A DNA stretch of 64,000 nt from Megalobrama amblycephala (Eukaryota; Chordata; Actinopteri; Cypriniformes; Xenocyprididae). How positions within the stretch are numbered: position 1 is the first letter of the stretch; each line of letters opens with the position of its first letter. The DNA is taken from positions 490,001 through 554,000 of the forward strand of contig NC_063062.1 in NCBI RefSeq assembly GCF_018812025.1. Direction: 5' to 3'. The position numbers and the translations under genes are program-made. This document shows positions 15,350-25,905 of this stretch, in pieces. Below the pieces are notes generated by a model that worked only from the letters and a program-made list of their open reading frames with translations, had not been told where the DNA came from and made no database searches.

Positions 15350-15780
15350 GAAGCGGGCCTCTGCGTGTGTTTGCGCCTTCCGCTGCTGAAAATCCCAGTG
15401 TCGGAGCCGCACCAGAGGGAATGGCATCATTGCAGCCAGAGGACGACAACACACACCCTCAATAAATGATCTAAATATTTGTCATCTTTTTTTCCTCAGA
15501 TTGTTCTGCCACAGCAGCCCCGCAGCCCCGACACGGACGGGTTTCAGCCCCCTCAGCGCATGTAACGCAGCCAGACTGAATTGTGGGAAATGAGGCAGAC
15601 GACCAGTAAATAACAGTTGCCATGATGCCCCTCAGCTCCTGCCGCACTGCCACCGAAGCCTGAAGTGCCACCGGCGGAAACAGCGGCTCGCCTCCACAAT
15701 TTGTGCACTTAACACTTGGCTTGGCGCATGACAGGTGCTTATTTTCCTGCACCGGGGGCTTGTGCATTGAATAGAGGCTC
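15350..15780. other. GC-richer unique-looking block, possible conserved non-coding element
   Basis: The block stands out from A/T-rich flanks, has no microsatellite and no domain-bearing open frame, and contains many balanced words such as TTTGTGCACTTAACAC. Regulatory identity is speculative; conservation would need an alignment. Confidence 0.2.
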
Positions 15781-16144
15781 TGCTCTGGCCATCATCATCA
15801 CCATCCTCTTCTTCCTCACTGTAACACCATCATCATCCGAGTCTGATCATGTAACCAGACACCAACAACCTTAATCTGATCTTTGCCCCTTCATCTTTAC
15901 ATCTGTTTAAGAGAAGAACTGAATTGTTGAATAAAAAATGAAACAACAGTTCTGCGTTCTTCCTCACCATCGGGTTTACAAACTGTCAGACTAGTAAAAT
16001 CCACGATCTTGCATTATCTCCAGTGATGGCCTGCCAACACTTTACGCTCTGCATATGTGGAGTCAAATCCCGTTCCCGTTCATTTCAGTCGTAGATCAGC
16101 GTCCTGCTGGGCCTTGACACAAACTAAAGCATAGAAATGTCATA

Positions 16145-16430
16145 CAGGGCTTGACATTACCGCCCGTCAATCCGCCTGATGCGGGTGTCTTTCAGCAGTG
16201 GCGTGTAACGCGGTCAGTCCTGTGGACACTTTGGCGGGTTGAAATTTATATATATACATTTTTCAATTGTAGTCTTTTAAAAAGGCATCTGAGATACTAA
16301 ACTATGTGCAAGATTTGAAACGCTTCTAATACTAGTTTTCCACAGAATAGATAGACGAAATCTCACTTTATTTGCTCCGGATGAATATTGTTGGTGTTAC
16401 AGGGCTTGAATTTTGCTGACGTATTGTGCT
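16145..16430. mobile_element. hAT-like terminus fragment(s)
   Basis: CAGGGCTTGACATTACC at 16145 and a second ACAGGGCTTGAATTTTGC at about 16401 match the start word of hAT-type elements with CAGGG termini seen across vertebrates. No transposase or paired terminus was found, so these are fragments. Confidence 0.4.
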
Positions 16431-16627
16431 TATTACGCATAATTTTATTTATTACTGCAGATTTTGTTCTCACACCCAAAGTGCGCACACATAAAGCCGC
16501 CTCTCAGTACTAAACTGAGTTATTGTGCTTAAACAGTCAAATACACCCAAAACAATCAAAACGCCGGGAACACAAATTGCTGGTCTTGCCGAGTATTAAT
16601 GTAAACACGGACAAGTTATGTTTAAAG

Positions 16628-17130
16628 GGTTAGTTCACTTCAGAATTAAAGTTTCCTGATAATTTCCTCACCCACATGTCATGCATGTTCATGTCTTTCT
16701 TTCTTCAGTGGAAAAGAAATGAAGGAAAACATTCCAGGATTTTTCTCCATATAGTGGACTTCACTGGGGTTCAACGGGTTGAAGGTCCAAATGTCAGTTT
16801 CAGTGCAGCTTCAAAGAGCTCTACATGATCCCAGACGAGGAATAAGAGTCTCATCTAGAGAAACCATTGGACATTTTCTAAAAAAAAAAGAAAATTAAAA
16901 AGAAAAAAAAAGGTAAAACAACGATGTCGAAGTTTGTTTTGAAGTTGGAGAAGAAAATGAGATGGAGTTTTTCTACCGCGGTACTTCCGCCTACGTCACG
17001 CGTGACCTTGTTGGAACTCTTGCCTGTTTACTAGTGATTCGATTGGCTGTTTTGGACTGTACAAAAATACAGAATGACACGATTGACAGTCCATCTGCTA
17101 ATCTTCAACATGTTTACCTAACCCTAACAA
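16628..17130. repeat. dispersed cyprinid repeat with AGGGTTAGTTCAC start
   Basis: It begins AAAGGGTTAGTTCACTTCAG, contains CTCACCCACATGTCATGC, and further on ACGATGTCGAAGTTTG and TACTTCCGCCTACGTCACGCG. These words belong together in a high-copy dispersed repeat of cyprinids. Related fragments occur at 1541-1700 and 47640-47765. The superfamily is left open. Confidence 0.55.
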
Positions 17131-17566
17131 CATCCATTTTGGAATGAGATATATTTGGAAATGACTATGAATTAAATGCCGTTTTGTTTGTTTGTTCTTG
17201 TATTATGGTGTCTGCAAGCAATGATTGCTGTAAAACTGAAAGCCATTCACTGATTAAGAATCAGAATTAAAAATAACTATATATTTAAATCTAAGCAGTG
17301 ATTTTGATCATCTGGTTAATTTGTGATGTTTTGACTAGCACAAGTTCGGAATAGCTGATAAACGAAACGTTTCGTAGCCAAATTACCTGGTGCACCTGTG
17401 AGAGTATGAGAGCTCATGTACACAAACGAGAGTTTTGGTTCTTTAACAGTCGCTTCGTAAGAACGGAACCGTGTCCTGATAAATAATTAAAACACTCGGC
17501 ACAAGATTCTCTCGCCTTGATCGCGTTCCTGGATTGTGATCACGATCGTCTCGTTGAAGTCCTTAC

Positions 17567-17746
17567 CTCTCACGCTCAAAGTTACAGTCCCAGCTGTCAT
17601 TCCCGTCTCCCATCGCTGCGGCTGACGATTCAGAAACATAAATGGGATCACACCTCTTTTTGTCCTTGTCAATCACGAGAGCGGCGTTCCTGTCTCCGGG
17701 CCGCAGGCGGGACTGTAGGGAGGGAGTGTCACACGGCATTACGGTC
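17567..17746 (-). other. exon-like open segment of unknown identity
   Basis: On the minus strand a TCTGTTTGCAG acceptor (exon from 17746) or a CTACAG acceptor (exon from 17712) precedes an open frame of about 48 codons (containing DKDKKRCDPIY and DSWDCNFERE) that ends at GAGAG/GTAAGG, a strong donor at 17566; a stop follows directly inside the intron. I do not recognise the protein. It could be an exon of an unannotated gene, an upstream exon of hdgfl3, or chance. Confidence 0.25.
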
Positions 17747-17979
17747 CTGCAAACAGAGCAAAAAGCAGCTTTTTAACATAACAAAAAACCAAGCGATGCA
17801 TTATTAAACGGGCAGATCAGGCACAATTTGAGTAAAGATGTTGAATGTTGAGCCACGGGTTTCAGCAGCGAGCAACAGCGACTGCTCAGCCGCGCTCGAC
17901 ATGAATAAATGATGACCACAAGATCAGCGGCGTCCGACGTGAGTGCTGTCTGACGGACGTGCAGGAGTCCAGCTGTAGC

Positions 17980-17980
<1 letters not shown>

Positions 17981-18022
<42 letters not shown>
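17981..18022. repeat. (AC)n microsatellite
   Basis: An uninterrupted AC run of about 21 units lies at the left flank of the dispersed repeat at 18023-18292. Confidence 0.9.
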
Positions 18023-18025
<3 letters not shown>

Positions 18026-18292
18026 CGTTTTTGTGAATTGTGGGTCATTCCATAGGCGTAATGGTTTTTATACTGTACAAACTGTATTTTCTCTCCCCCT
18101 ACACTAACCCTAACCCTAACCCTACCCATCACAGGAAACTGTGCACACTTTTACTTTCTCACAAAAACTCATTCTGTGTGATTTATAAGCCTTTTGAAAA
18201 ATGGGGACATGGAGTAATGTCCTCATAAGTCACCTCTTCTTGTAATACCTATGTCATTATACACATTTGTGTCCTGATATGTCACAAAAACA
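18023..18292. repeat. dispersed repeat with internal telomere-like array
   Basis: A CATAGGCGTAATGGTTTTTA-type sequence is followed by TACTGTACAAACTGTA, a pyrimidine run, TAACCC repeats at 18105-18126 and a TGTCACAAAAACAC end. It is bounded on both sides by (CA)n tracts. A diverged second copy of its core is at 26920-27030. Confidence 0.6.
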
Positions 18293-18294
18293 CG

Positions 18295-18352
<58 letters not shown>
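18291..18352. repeat. (CG)n(CA)n microsatellite
   Basis: A CGCGCGCGCG run passes directly into about 25 CA units. Confidence 0.9.
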
Positions 18353-18354
<2 letters not shown>

Positions 18355-18465
18355 GGTCCATGTGATCTCAGGCCCGTTTTCTCTCTGTTCCGCATAACTC
18401 TTGTTTGATTGCCATTCGTTTGCAATAGATGCAGTGTGGGCAAAAAGACCAGCTACGTCTCTGGA

Positions 18466-18519
18466 GTGTGTGTGTGTATGTCAGTGTGTGTGTGTGTTTG
18501 TTTGTGTGTGCGTGTGTAT

Positions 18520-18556
<37 letters not shown>

Positions 18557-18575
18557 TTTGTGTGTGCGTGTGTAT

Positions 18576-18614
<39 letters not shown>

Positions 18615-18650
18615 TATGTGTGTGAATGTGTACCTGTGTGCGTCTGTGCG
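18466..18650. repeat. compound (TG)n array with higher-order period
   Basis: TG tracts are interrupted at intervals by TATGTCA and TTTGTTTGTGTGTGCG words, producing about three higher-order units of roughly 60 bp. Open frames here are only Cys-Val strings and are not genes. Confidence 0.8.
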
Positions 18651-18775
18651 GAAGTTCTTCTCTGATTAGGCTGTTTGGGACACACACTCTCTCGGACCTT
18701 GAGAACTTCTTCCCACCATCCTTGAATTAGACACTGCAGGAGAACATAACAGGCAATATTCTCAGTTGCACCATT

Positions 18776-18778
<3 letters not shown>

Positions 18779-18822
<44 letters not shown>
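18779..18822. repeat. (GT)n microsatellite
   Basis: A pure GT run of about 22 units. Confidence 0.9.
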
Positions 18823-18827
<5 letters not shown>

Positions 18828-20434
18828 CACAGCCTTTATGAAGCATATATTTTGAAATGTAAATTAGACTAATAAAATAATGACTAATAATATTAACATC
18901 ATCCTTGATTAGCGTCTTTTAATTCATGTCTGTAGCTCAGAAATACTGCACACATCCAAAACAGGACAGAAAATACTGTTAAATACACTGTTAAATAGAT
19001 GTTAAATACTATTTAGAATGTTTCCGTGATAAAAATATCATAGCTTTGTTTCGACTGACTGTATTTTCTATTTTCTTTCTTTTGTAATCATATGATCTGC
19101 ACTTTTTCAGGTCACATGATAATTCAGAATGTGGCGGCATGGACTCTTTATGCAGACTGTGATGACACGTTTTAACGGTTATTAGCATCGTAAACGCTGC
19201 AAAGTTTTTTATATTTAAATGTTTTTTTTTTTAAATATATGTCCATTTATGATACTATTATTTGTATTATAATACCTTTGCATGAAATTACAAAAAAGCT
19301 AGTCATCACTGCTGTGCGGGTGTTTCTAAAACAGCGGCTATGGAAGTGACGTGAACATCTCTCTCTCTTCTGACTGCCGTTATCAACACTGTTGTGGAGT
19401 TTTTCTTTTGCTATTTGGGCAAATGGGAACACCAAAAATATATTTAATGAAGTCATTCACCGCTATAAAAGTTTACCCAACTACGACGACTTCCGCTCCT
19501 GAGAAACGCGGCAATGCGAAAAGGTCAATCAAACGTTCGAGAGGTTCAAACATCGGCGACTCCTTTAGACAGTTTTATGATGAATTCTTACATTAAATGT
19601 AATGAAATGTAAAAAGCTCCATCTTCTTCTGTTTAATAAAACGTTAGAGAAATAGACATCCTGGCTACATTTTGAACACGCTAAGCAATAAAGTCATTTC
19701 ATACAATAAAACCAATAAATGCGAGTTATTACAAGAGATCTGACTGAGGTGAAACATGTTGCTCAAAACGATTTTAAGATGGATCCTCCTCAAAAGATTG
19801 TAGCGTGGTGGGCATTTTCAAAAGCCGCACATCAGACACTCTGAAGCTCATTGTGGAGCGCAGACATCTCTGGTCAAGCCTTTTGTTCTCACTTGGGAAC
19901 CACTTATAAGAAAACAAGTCTAGGGTTTTAGCTCTAAAAGCTCATGCCAGTAACGGTGTTTCCATAGCAATCCAAGCACACGACTGGCTAAAACATAACA
20001 TGGAGACTGTGCAATCCAAAGCACCTTTGACCTCTGACCTTCTGCTAGATGATATGGATCAATAGGACCAGTTAAAGTTCTTTGAGCTGAATGGAAGTTT
20101 GTCAAAAGAATAACTGTGATTCTTCAACCAGTAAACAGAGCCGTGACGCGAGTGTCAAACGCATGAATAGAGGCTCCATTTCAGAGCTGCTGCAGTGTGA
20201 CTTTAAAATCTGTTTTTCCCTCAATCCCTTCTCCATGATCTTTGCTTTTTTCCTGAACTTGGGTGACTTTATCTTTCTCTGTCTTTTGAGCTGAATTGAT
20301 GTGAGTGCTGGAAACTCACTGTTCGACTATGTGCTGAGCCTCCTGACGGTGAGTGTGCAAGCAAACAAAGGTCAGAGGTCACAGACTCATGTTTTTAGCA
20401 GAGCTGAGATGGAGGCGAGGCCACGGGGCAGTGC

Positions 20435-20435
<1 letters not shown>

Positions 20436-20465
<30 letters not shown>
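20436..20465. repeat. (AC)n microsatellite
   Basis: About 15 AC units followed by a short AG run. Confidence 0.85.
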
Positions 20466-20469
<4 letters not shown>

Positions 20470-20772
20470 AGAGATGCTGTATTCGTAACAAAAGCAGAAA
20501 ATATCCAGTACGCTATAACTGCTTTGTGAGACTGAGTTACACAGCGCTTGTCATTTGACGACAGAAGAGTCAGTAACACTCCGTCTAAAGCACTGCTGTC
20601 TCTACAAACCATTTTAGCCAATTCGTAAATCAATTCAGAATTAATATTCAGGTTTAATAACTTTATTGTCATTATCCTTCAAATTCATGATATCCGATCT
20701 TTTGAATATAGAAAATACAGAAAATACATTTTAATCATTACATTTACTCTCTTTTAAAATCACATCTGTTGC

Positions 20773-21439
20773 CAGTGTTGTAGTACTCGAGACTCGGACT
20801 CGGTCTTGAGCTCCATATTTTAATGGTCTTGGTCTTGTCATGGACTCGTGTGCATTTTGACTCGGAATTGACTCGTACTCGAACATGTTAGGAATCTGAC
20901 TCATTCCCGAGTCCACTCGAGTCCCATTCAAAATATTTCATGATTATTACTGTATGTGGTTATTTCTGTAAATTGATGTTTGGTTGACACGTCCTGCTCA
21001 TGACTTGAGACTAACGTTAGTGCAAAGGCAGCAGGACTCGGATAGTAGAGGGAAGTTCAGATCATTTTACTGACTCGGATCTTTGAATCTCGTTCAGTCA
21101 TTTCGTTCATTTCAGCAGAATATAATTGAAATGTTACATTTTAAATTCCCCAACACATACTACTTGCGCAAACATTTATCACATTTGTAATAAAAAATAA
21201 ACCATAGGCTAATACAGCCACGAAGGCCAAATGATGAGTAAAAATGATTGATTAATTAATTGCTTAGCAGGGTTTGAGGCTATGCAGTCTGTTAGATCAG
21301 AGTCATTCTTTCTTTTGTCACCTCACTTTTATCACGTCTGTTCCCAGAAAGATTAGACACCTCTCATGTCTAGAACTCCAAACTTTCTGGTTTCGGTCTC
21401 GACTCGGACTCGAATGAGCTGGTCTCGACTACAACTCTG
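20773..21439. mobile_element. non-autonomous hAT transposon, 667 bp
   Basis: The termini are CAGTGTTGTAGTACTCGAGAC at the left and GTCTCGACTACAACTCTG at the right, inverted and imperfect. The 8-bp flanks are TCTGTTGC (20765-20772) and TCTATTGC (21440-21447), a target duplication with one difference. An 8-bp duplication and CAG/CTG ends are hAT hallmarks. The inside is rich in repeated GACTCG words and has no transposase. Confidence 0.8.
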
Positions 21440-21729
21440 TCTATTGCAATACATAATAATTTTTTTTAAGTAAAAATCTGGACTGTGGCTATTTGCAAAA
21501 TAATGTTATTAAATATGACTCCAGCCCAGTAATGCAGTGTGTGTATGTGTGTGTGTGTATGTGTATGTGAGAGAGATAGTGTGTGTTTTATATGTGTCCA
21601 TCAGTGTGTGTGTATTACGTGTGTCTATTACAGTGTGCATGTGTTACGCATCTATCAGAGTGTTTGTTACGTGTGTCTGTCAGTGTGTGTGTTGAATGGC
21701 ATCTACGCTAATATTAGTCTTTCTGTTTA

Positions 21730-22475
21730 TCCCGAGGTTTTCCGTAGTCAGCCGGATCTGGGCCGTATCCAGCTGAGACCGAGGACCGGCGCCATGACAC
21801 GACCACAACGCAGCCCTGAAGTATCAGCAGAGATCGAGTCGACTAGATCATTGTGAAGACATCATCAACACGACAGCCAGTGCCACAGTTCCTCAACAGA
21901 CCGTCCGTATCGGCGTGATGAATACGATCCTCAACCGGATGGAACTGGAATAAATACTTTGAATGTTGCGATCCTATCAGACTTATGATAGCAACCTGAT
22001 TCGTAACAAAGCACTGTTCGCCAGAGGAGAACCCCCGACTAAGCCTGGTTTCTCCCAAGGATTTTTTCTCCATTTTAACACTTGTTTGCCACCTGATGTC
22101 ACCTGATGGAGTTTGGGTTCCTTGCCGCTGTCGTCTTTGGCTTGCTTAGTTGGGGACACTTGACATTTGACTTGACATTTGATATTCAACAGTGCTTTGA
22201 TCTGCATTGACACTATTGTATGTGAACTGGACTGAGCTGGATGATGACATCACTGTTTACTCCAGTGCTGATATAGATGAATTAACTAAATTAATAATTA
22301 TTGATTCTTACATCGGAATGAATCAATACTGAATTTACTTAAGATGGATACTGACACCATTTTCTTGAAGAGCTGCTGTGCAGCCAAAATGATGTACCAG
22401 TTATCAATGTAAAGCTGCTTTGACACAATCTGCATTGTAAAAAGCGCTATATAAATAAAGGTGACTTGACTTGAC
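21730..22475 (+). mobile_element. non-LTR retroelement (LINE/SINE) 3' portion
   Basis: It carries the GGTTTCTCCCAAGGATTTTT and TTTGGGTTCCTTGCCGCTGT words, then AAGCGCTATATAAATAAAG and a tail of repeated GACTT units at 22460-22475. This ending is typical of a widespread fish retroelement 3' tail. It is 5'-truncated or a SINE and has no open reverse transcriptase. A diverged minus-strand fragment of the same tail lies at about 62305-62365. Confidence 0.6.
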
Positions 22476-22897
22476 CTGTCTATCAGTTTGTGTGTGTTAG
22501 GCATGTCTGTCAGAAAGAGAGAGTGTGTGTGTGTGTTTGTGTGTTACTCGTGTCTATCAGAGTGTGTGATGGGTTCTGACAGGTCCTGGTGGGCTCGGCT
22601 GGGCTCAGCAGAGGGTCTGATTGATGTTGTTAAAAAATTCAAAAAAACAAAAACACATGACTACAGATTATTTTTTGCAAAACCTTTTTGATTTGATTGA
22701 ATTTATAAAAGAGATATCACTGAAATTACATTTAATTACACTGTATGCCAGTGACGTTTTTATCCATAGTGAGTCACAGTCCATTCAGTTACACTTTATC
22801 AGTCTGTGTGTTTCTTGGAATAAATTGTGCATCCCTTCCCTTTTTCTGCTTTATTTGATCTTTCTCTTTTTTTCTTGCATATATATACATGCGTGTT

Positions 22898-22952
22898 TGC
22901 TGAATAAAAGTATTAATCTTGCTGTCCCAAACTTTTGAACGGTAATGTATAT
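22898..22952. mobile_element. fragment of the inverted-repeat DNA transposon family seen at 60.4 kb
   Basis: CTGAATAAAAGTATTAATCT followed by CCAAACTTTTGAACGGTA matches the right terminal part of the element at 60421-60953. Only the end is preserved. Confidence 0.6.
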
Positions 22953-24960
22953 GATAATGAATGGCATTGTTAGGATGCGTACAGGTAAATTAATTTTGTA
23001 CTTAAAACTGATTACTGATTTCCGTTTTCTATTTAAAAAAAGCAGCATTAAATTTGATGGCATCAACGAAAATTGTAATGTCTGTGCATTGCTAATCCAG
23101 ATCTAAAACCAATCAGGGCTGCAGTCGAGTCACATGAGAACAAAAGCAAAAACAAATGTACATCTATACATTCTCTCACACACACACACATACATAATGT
23201 GTGCGTGTGCGGAATATCAGTGAAGATCAAATGTGTTTTGCTGATTTTATGGAATATACTGTGTTGCTGTCTAATGGCACACTTTCATTCAATCATCAGA
23301 GTTAATGTGAGCCTGCAGTGTGCTAATATAATCTCATCTGCTGCCGTATGTGTCACATTTCAGCATGTCTGATACTAATGTAATATCCTCTCACCATGTC
23401 ATCCATCCACTCACCCGCCCGCCCGGCGGTGAGGCCTAACACCTCCAACATCAGTCAGATCATCGGAGAAAGACAGGCGTGCTTCTAAGCGCAGATTGTT
23501 TTTTAAGAGGAGCAATGAGCTGCAGAACACCAACCTCTTTGCCTGAGATCTCTTGAGCCGATGATGAACGGAACTCCAGCGCCGAACTCCTCCAGCTCGA
23601 CCCCCTCCCGCCCCCCGCCAGCTCTCGGCCGTCCAGGCGCTCGCGCTCCCTCCCCCCCGTCTGTGCCGCTGGGCCGTAATGGATTTTTATCAGCCTAAAG
23701 TATCAGAGCTGATTTGAGGAGTCCCTCTGCTGCTCTAGAATTCCTTTTGAAATGCCTTTCTTTGGTAGTCTCATTGCACTAGCCTGGGGCAATGGCCTTC
23801 AGAGATCACAATGTTATTAATATAAACATGTCAAAACGCATGCTGAAATTCAAAACAGGGGTGCCAAAATGTCAAGGTGTCAAACTGCTGAAATATAAAT
23901 CACGCTTTAATATTCTAAAGCACTGCAAAAATGGCCGCGCTGCAAATAGCTGTAACAATGCAGCTCATTTGAAATGAAGTCATTCTGCTGCACGCTAAAG
24001 GTGGGGCAGACACGGCCCGTAATGAGCAAAACAGGACATTATGTCTCTTCCTAATTGTGAAACGGCTCATGTACAGCGAGCAGCAGTTCACCGCATACTT
24101 CTGGACGGACTGAAAGATTGATTCTTCTCAGTTCAGCTGCGTTTAAACGATCGAAGAGCGGAACGTACCTGTGGAACAACAGTGGAAAGTGAGACAAGAG
24201 CTGCGGCGAGGCTTTCTAGCGGCTTTTGGGCTTTTGGCTTGGAACTCATTTGGGTGGTGCGGTTAGAGTTTGAGTTCGGACGAGTCAGGGTTACGAGGCC
24301 GAGGTCAGGAACCGACGTGGTTGCTGCTGGGGTTAACCTTAAGAACAAGCAGAACATTTACTGTCCACCAGCAGAGTGAGAGATCATGGTTACACGGCAT
24401 GAAAAGCATTCATGTGCTTGTCGTGCTGAATAAAGGTTAACATGTGGCCTTGGAATGCACTGCATCTGTGACAAAGCGGAGGAGAGCAGGCGGAGACATG
24501 GACTTACCTGATGTGGTATGTCACCTCTTCTGCCCTGCTGATCGCGCGCGGCTGTTTGGAGCTGCTCCAGGCGTCCGCACGTCACTGCGCATCTGTTCCG
24601 ACACGGAGCGCCAGGCTTCACAGCGACATCTGAAACACGCTCGCAAACACACTGACAGTCCAAACGCTAGCAGTGCAAGTGCTCACTGCCTAAACTACAG
24701 CCCTCTGTGTTTCCGACTGAATTATTACGCTAAGAAGTAGACAGTCTGCATTTAATAACTTTGCAAACTATTCTGATCATAACTTTGAAACATTAAAACT
24801 GATATTTTAGTATTTAAATGTAAATGTCAGATTGTCCTTATGATGATAATGATGACTATTTATATAAATAAAATCAATCCAAAACTATAATGATAACTGG
24901 AGTGAAAATAAAAATCTAACACTAATTAAAAATTCAATGAACACAAAGAGAGAAAGGCTT
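22953..24960. other. intergenic; GC-rich block and possible conserved non-coding element
   Basis: No gene is recognised. The part from about 23400 to 24010 begins with a GC-rich section and continues into a repeat-poor stretch with several homeodomain-type TAAT words and TTATCAGCC, TTTGAAATG words. This pattern is often seen in developmental conserved elements. Conservation is not tested. Confidence 0.25.
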
Positions 24961-25018
24961 ATTAATTAATTCATTAATCAATTAAATACATTTAATTAAT
25001 TAATTAATTAATTAATTA
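24961..25018. repeat. (TTAA)n simple repeat
   Basis: An ATTAATTAATT run, imperfect at the left and perfect at the right, followed by an A-rich run. Confidence 0.85.
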
Positions 25019-25826
25019 AAAAAAAAAAAAACTTTTTCCTTCAGGTGTTTTTCAGTGTGAATTATGTGATTCATTATAATTTGTTTCACTTGGTAAAAGA
25101 TTCCAGATCTAACAGCCGCTAGTTTCCCATCAGGCAAGTGTGTATAACGAATCCAGAGAAATCAAATCCATTGATTTCTCCAGGGTGTCTAAACACTTTG
25201 CTGTTGTTTAAATCCTCTTTTAGCCTCACGATACTAAGTTCGCATTTCCCAGAGACACATAAAGATGACGTGAAGTTGAGAACAGATTCATTTACCTAAT
25301 TCAATTCAAAGAGTAAAAGTGTTGCTCAAGACAGCATCTGGAAGGCATCTTAAGACTGAAGATTGAAGCTTTCCTCTTGTTTCCATGGCGAGGGTAAAGA
25401 GTCTGGGTCACTGTATAAGGTTAGTCCTCCAATCACATTAAAGCTTGACACCATCATCTGAAATTTTCAAATTATACCCTGGTGTGTTGATGGACTTCAA
25501 AAGTGGCTTCAAAATACTTTGACACAAAACATATATTTTTCAAGTAAAATATATTTGATTTTAGTGCCTTTAGCATTCATGTAAACAACACAGATATGAC
25601 TGGAGATGCATGTCTGTGCTCTTTGATCTGCGTGTTCAGCCTTTGATCTGTCTATGAGAGTGAAAAATGTATTTTCCAGCGGGGCTGAAGCGCAGCGCTG
25701 CGGTGACCCCACAGACGCAGGAAACACCATCTCCAAATGCTCCTGGAAACCTGCAAATGAAAGCTGGAAAATGAAGTAAACATACTCATATCTGTCTGTT
25801 ACACCATGACCTGCAATGCCTTAAAG

Positions 25827-25905
25827 CAGGGCTCTTCAACTACTCTCTTCTGGAGGTCACATGATCCAGATGAAAACCGGCGGGAGGCCAAGCATTTTTT
25901 CAGAG
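25827..25905. mobile_element. hAT terminus fragment
   Basis: CAGGGCTCTTCAACTACT followed by CTGGAGGTCACATGATCC resembles the start of vertebrate hAT elements. No partner terminus was found. Confidence 0.4.

Noticed and set aside
18401..18669. Cys-Val-rich open frames over TG repeats (also 3946-4212, 43800-44376, 46263-46556)
   Set aside because: They are translations of (TG)n/(CA)n microsatellites and have no domain or splice context.
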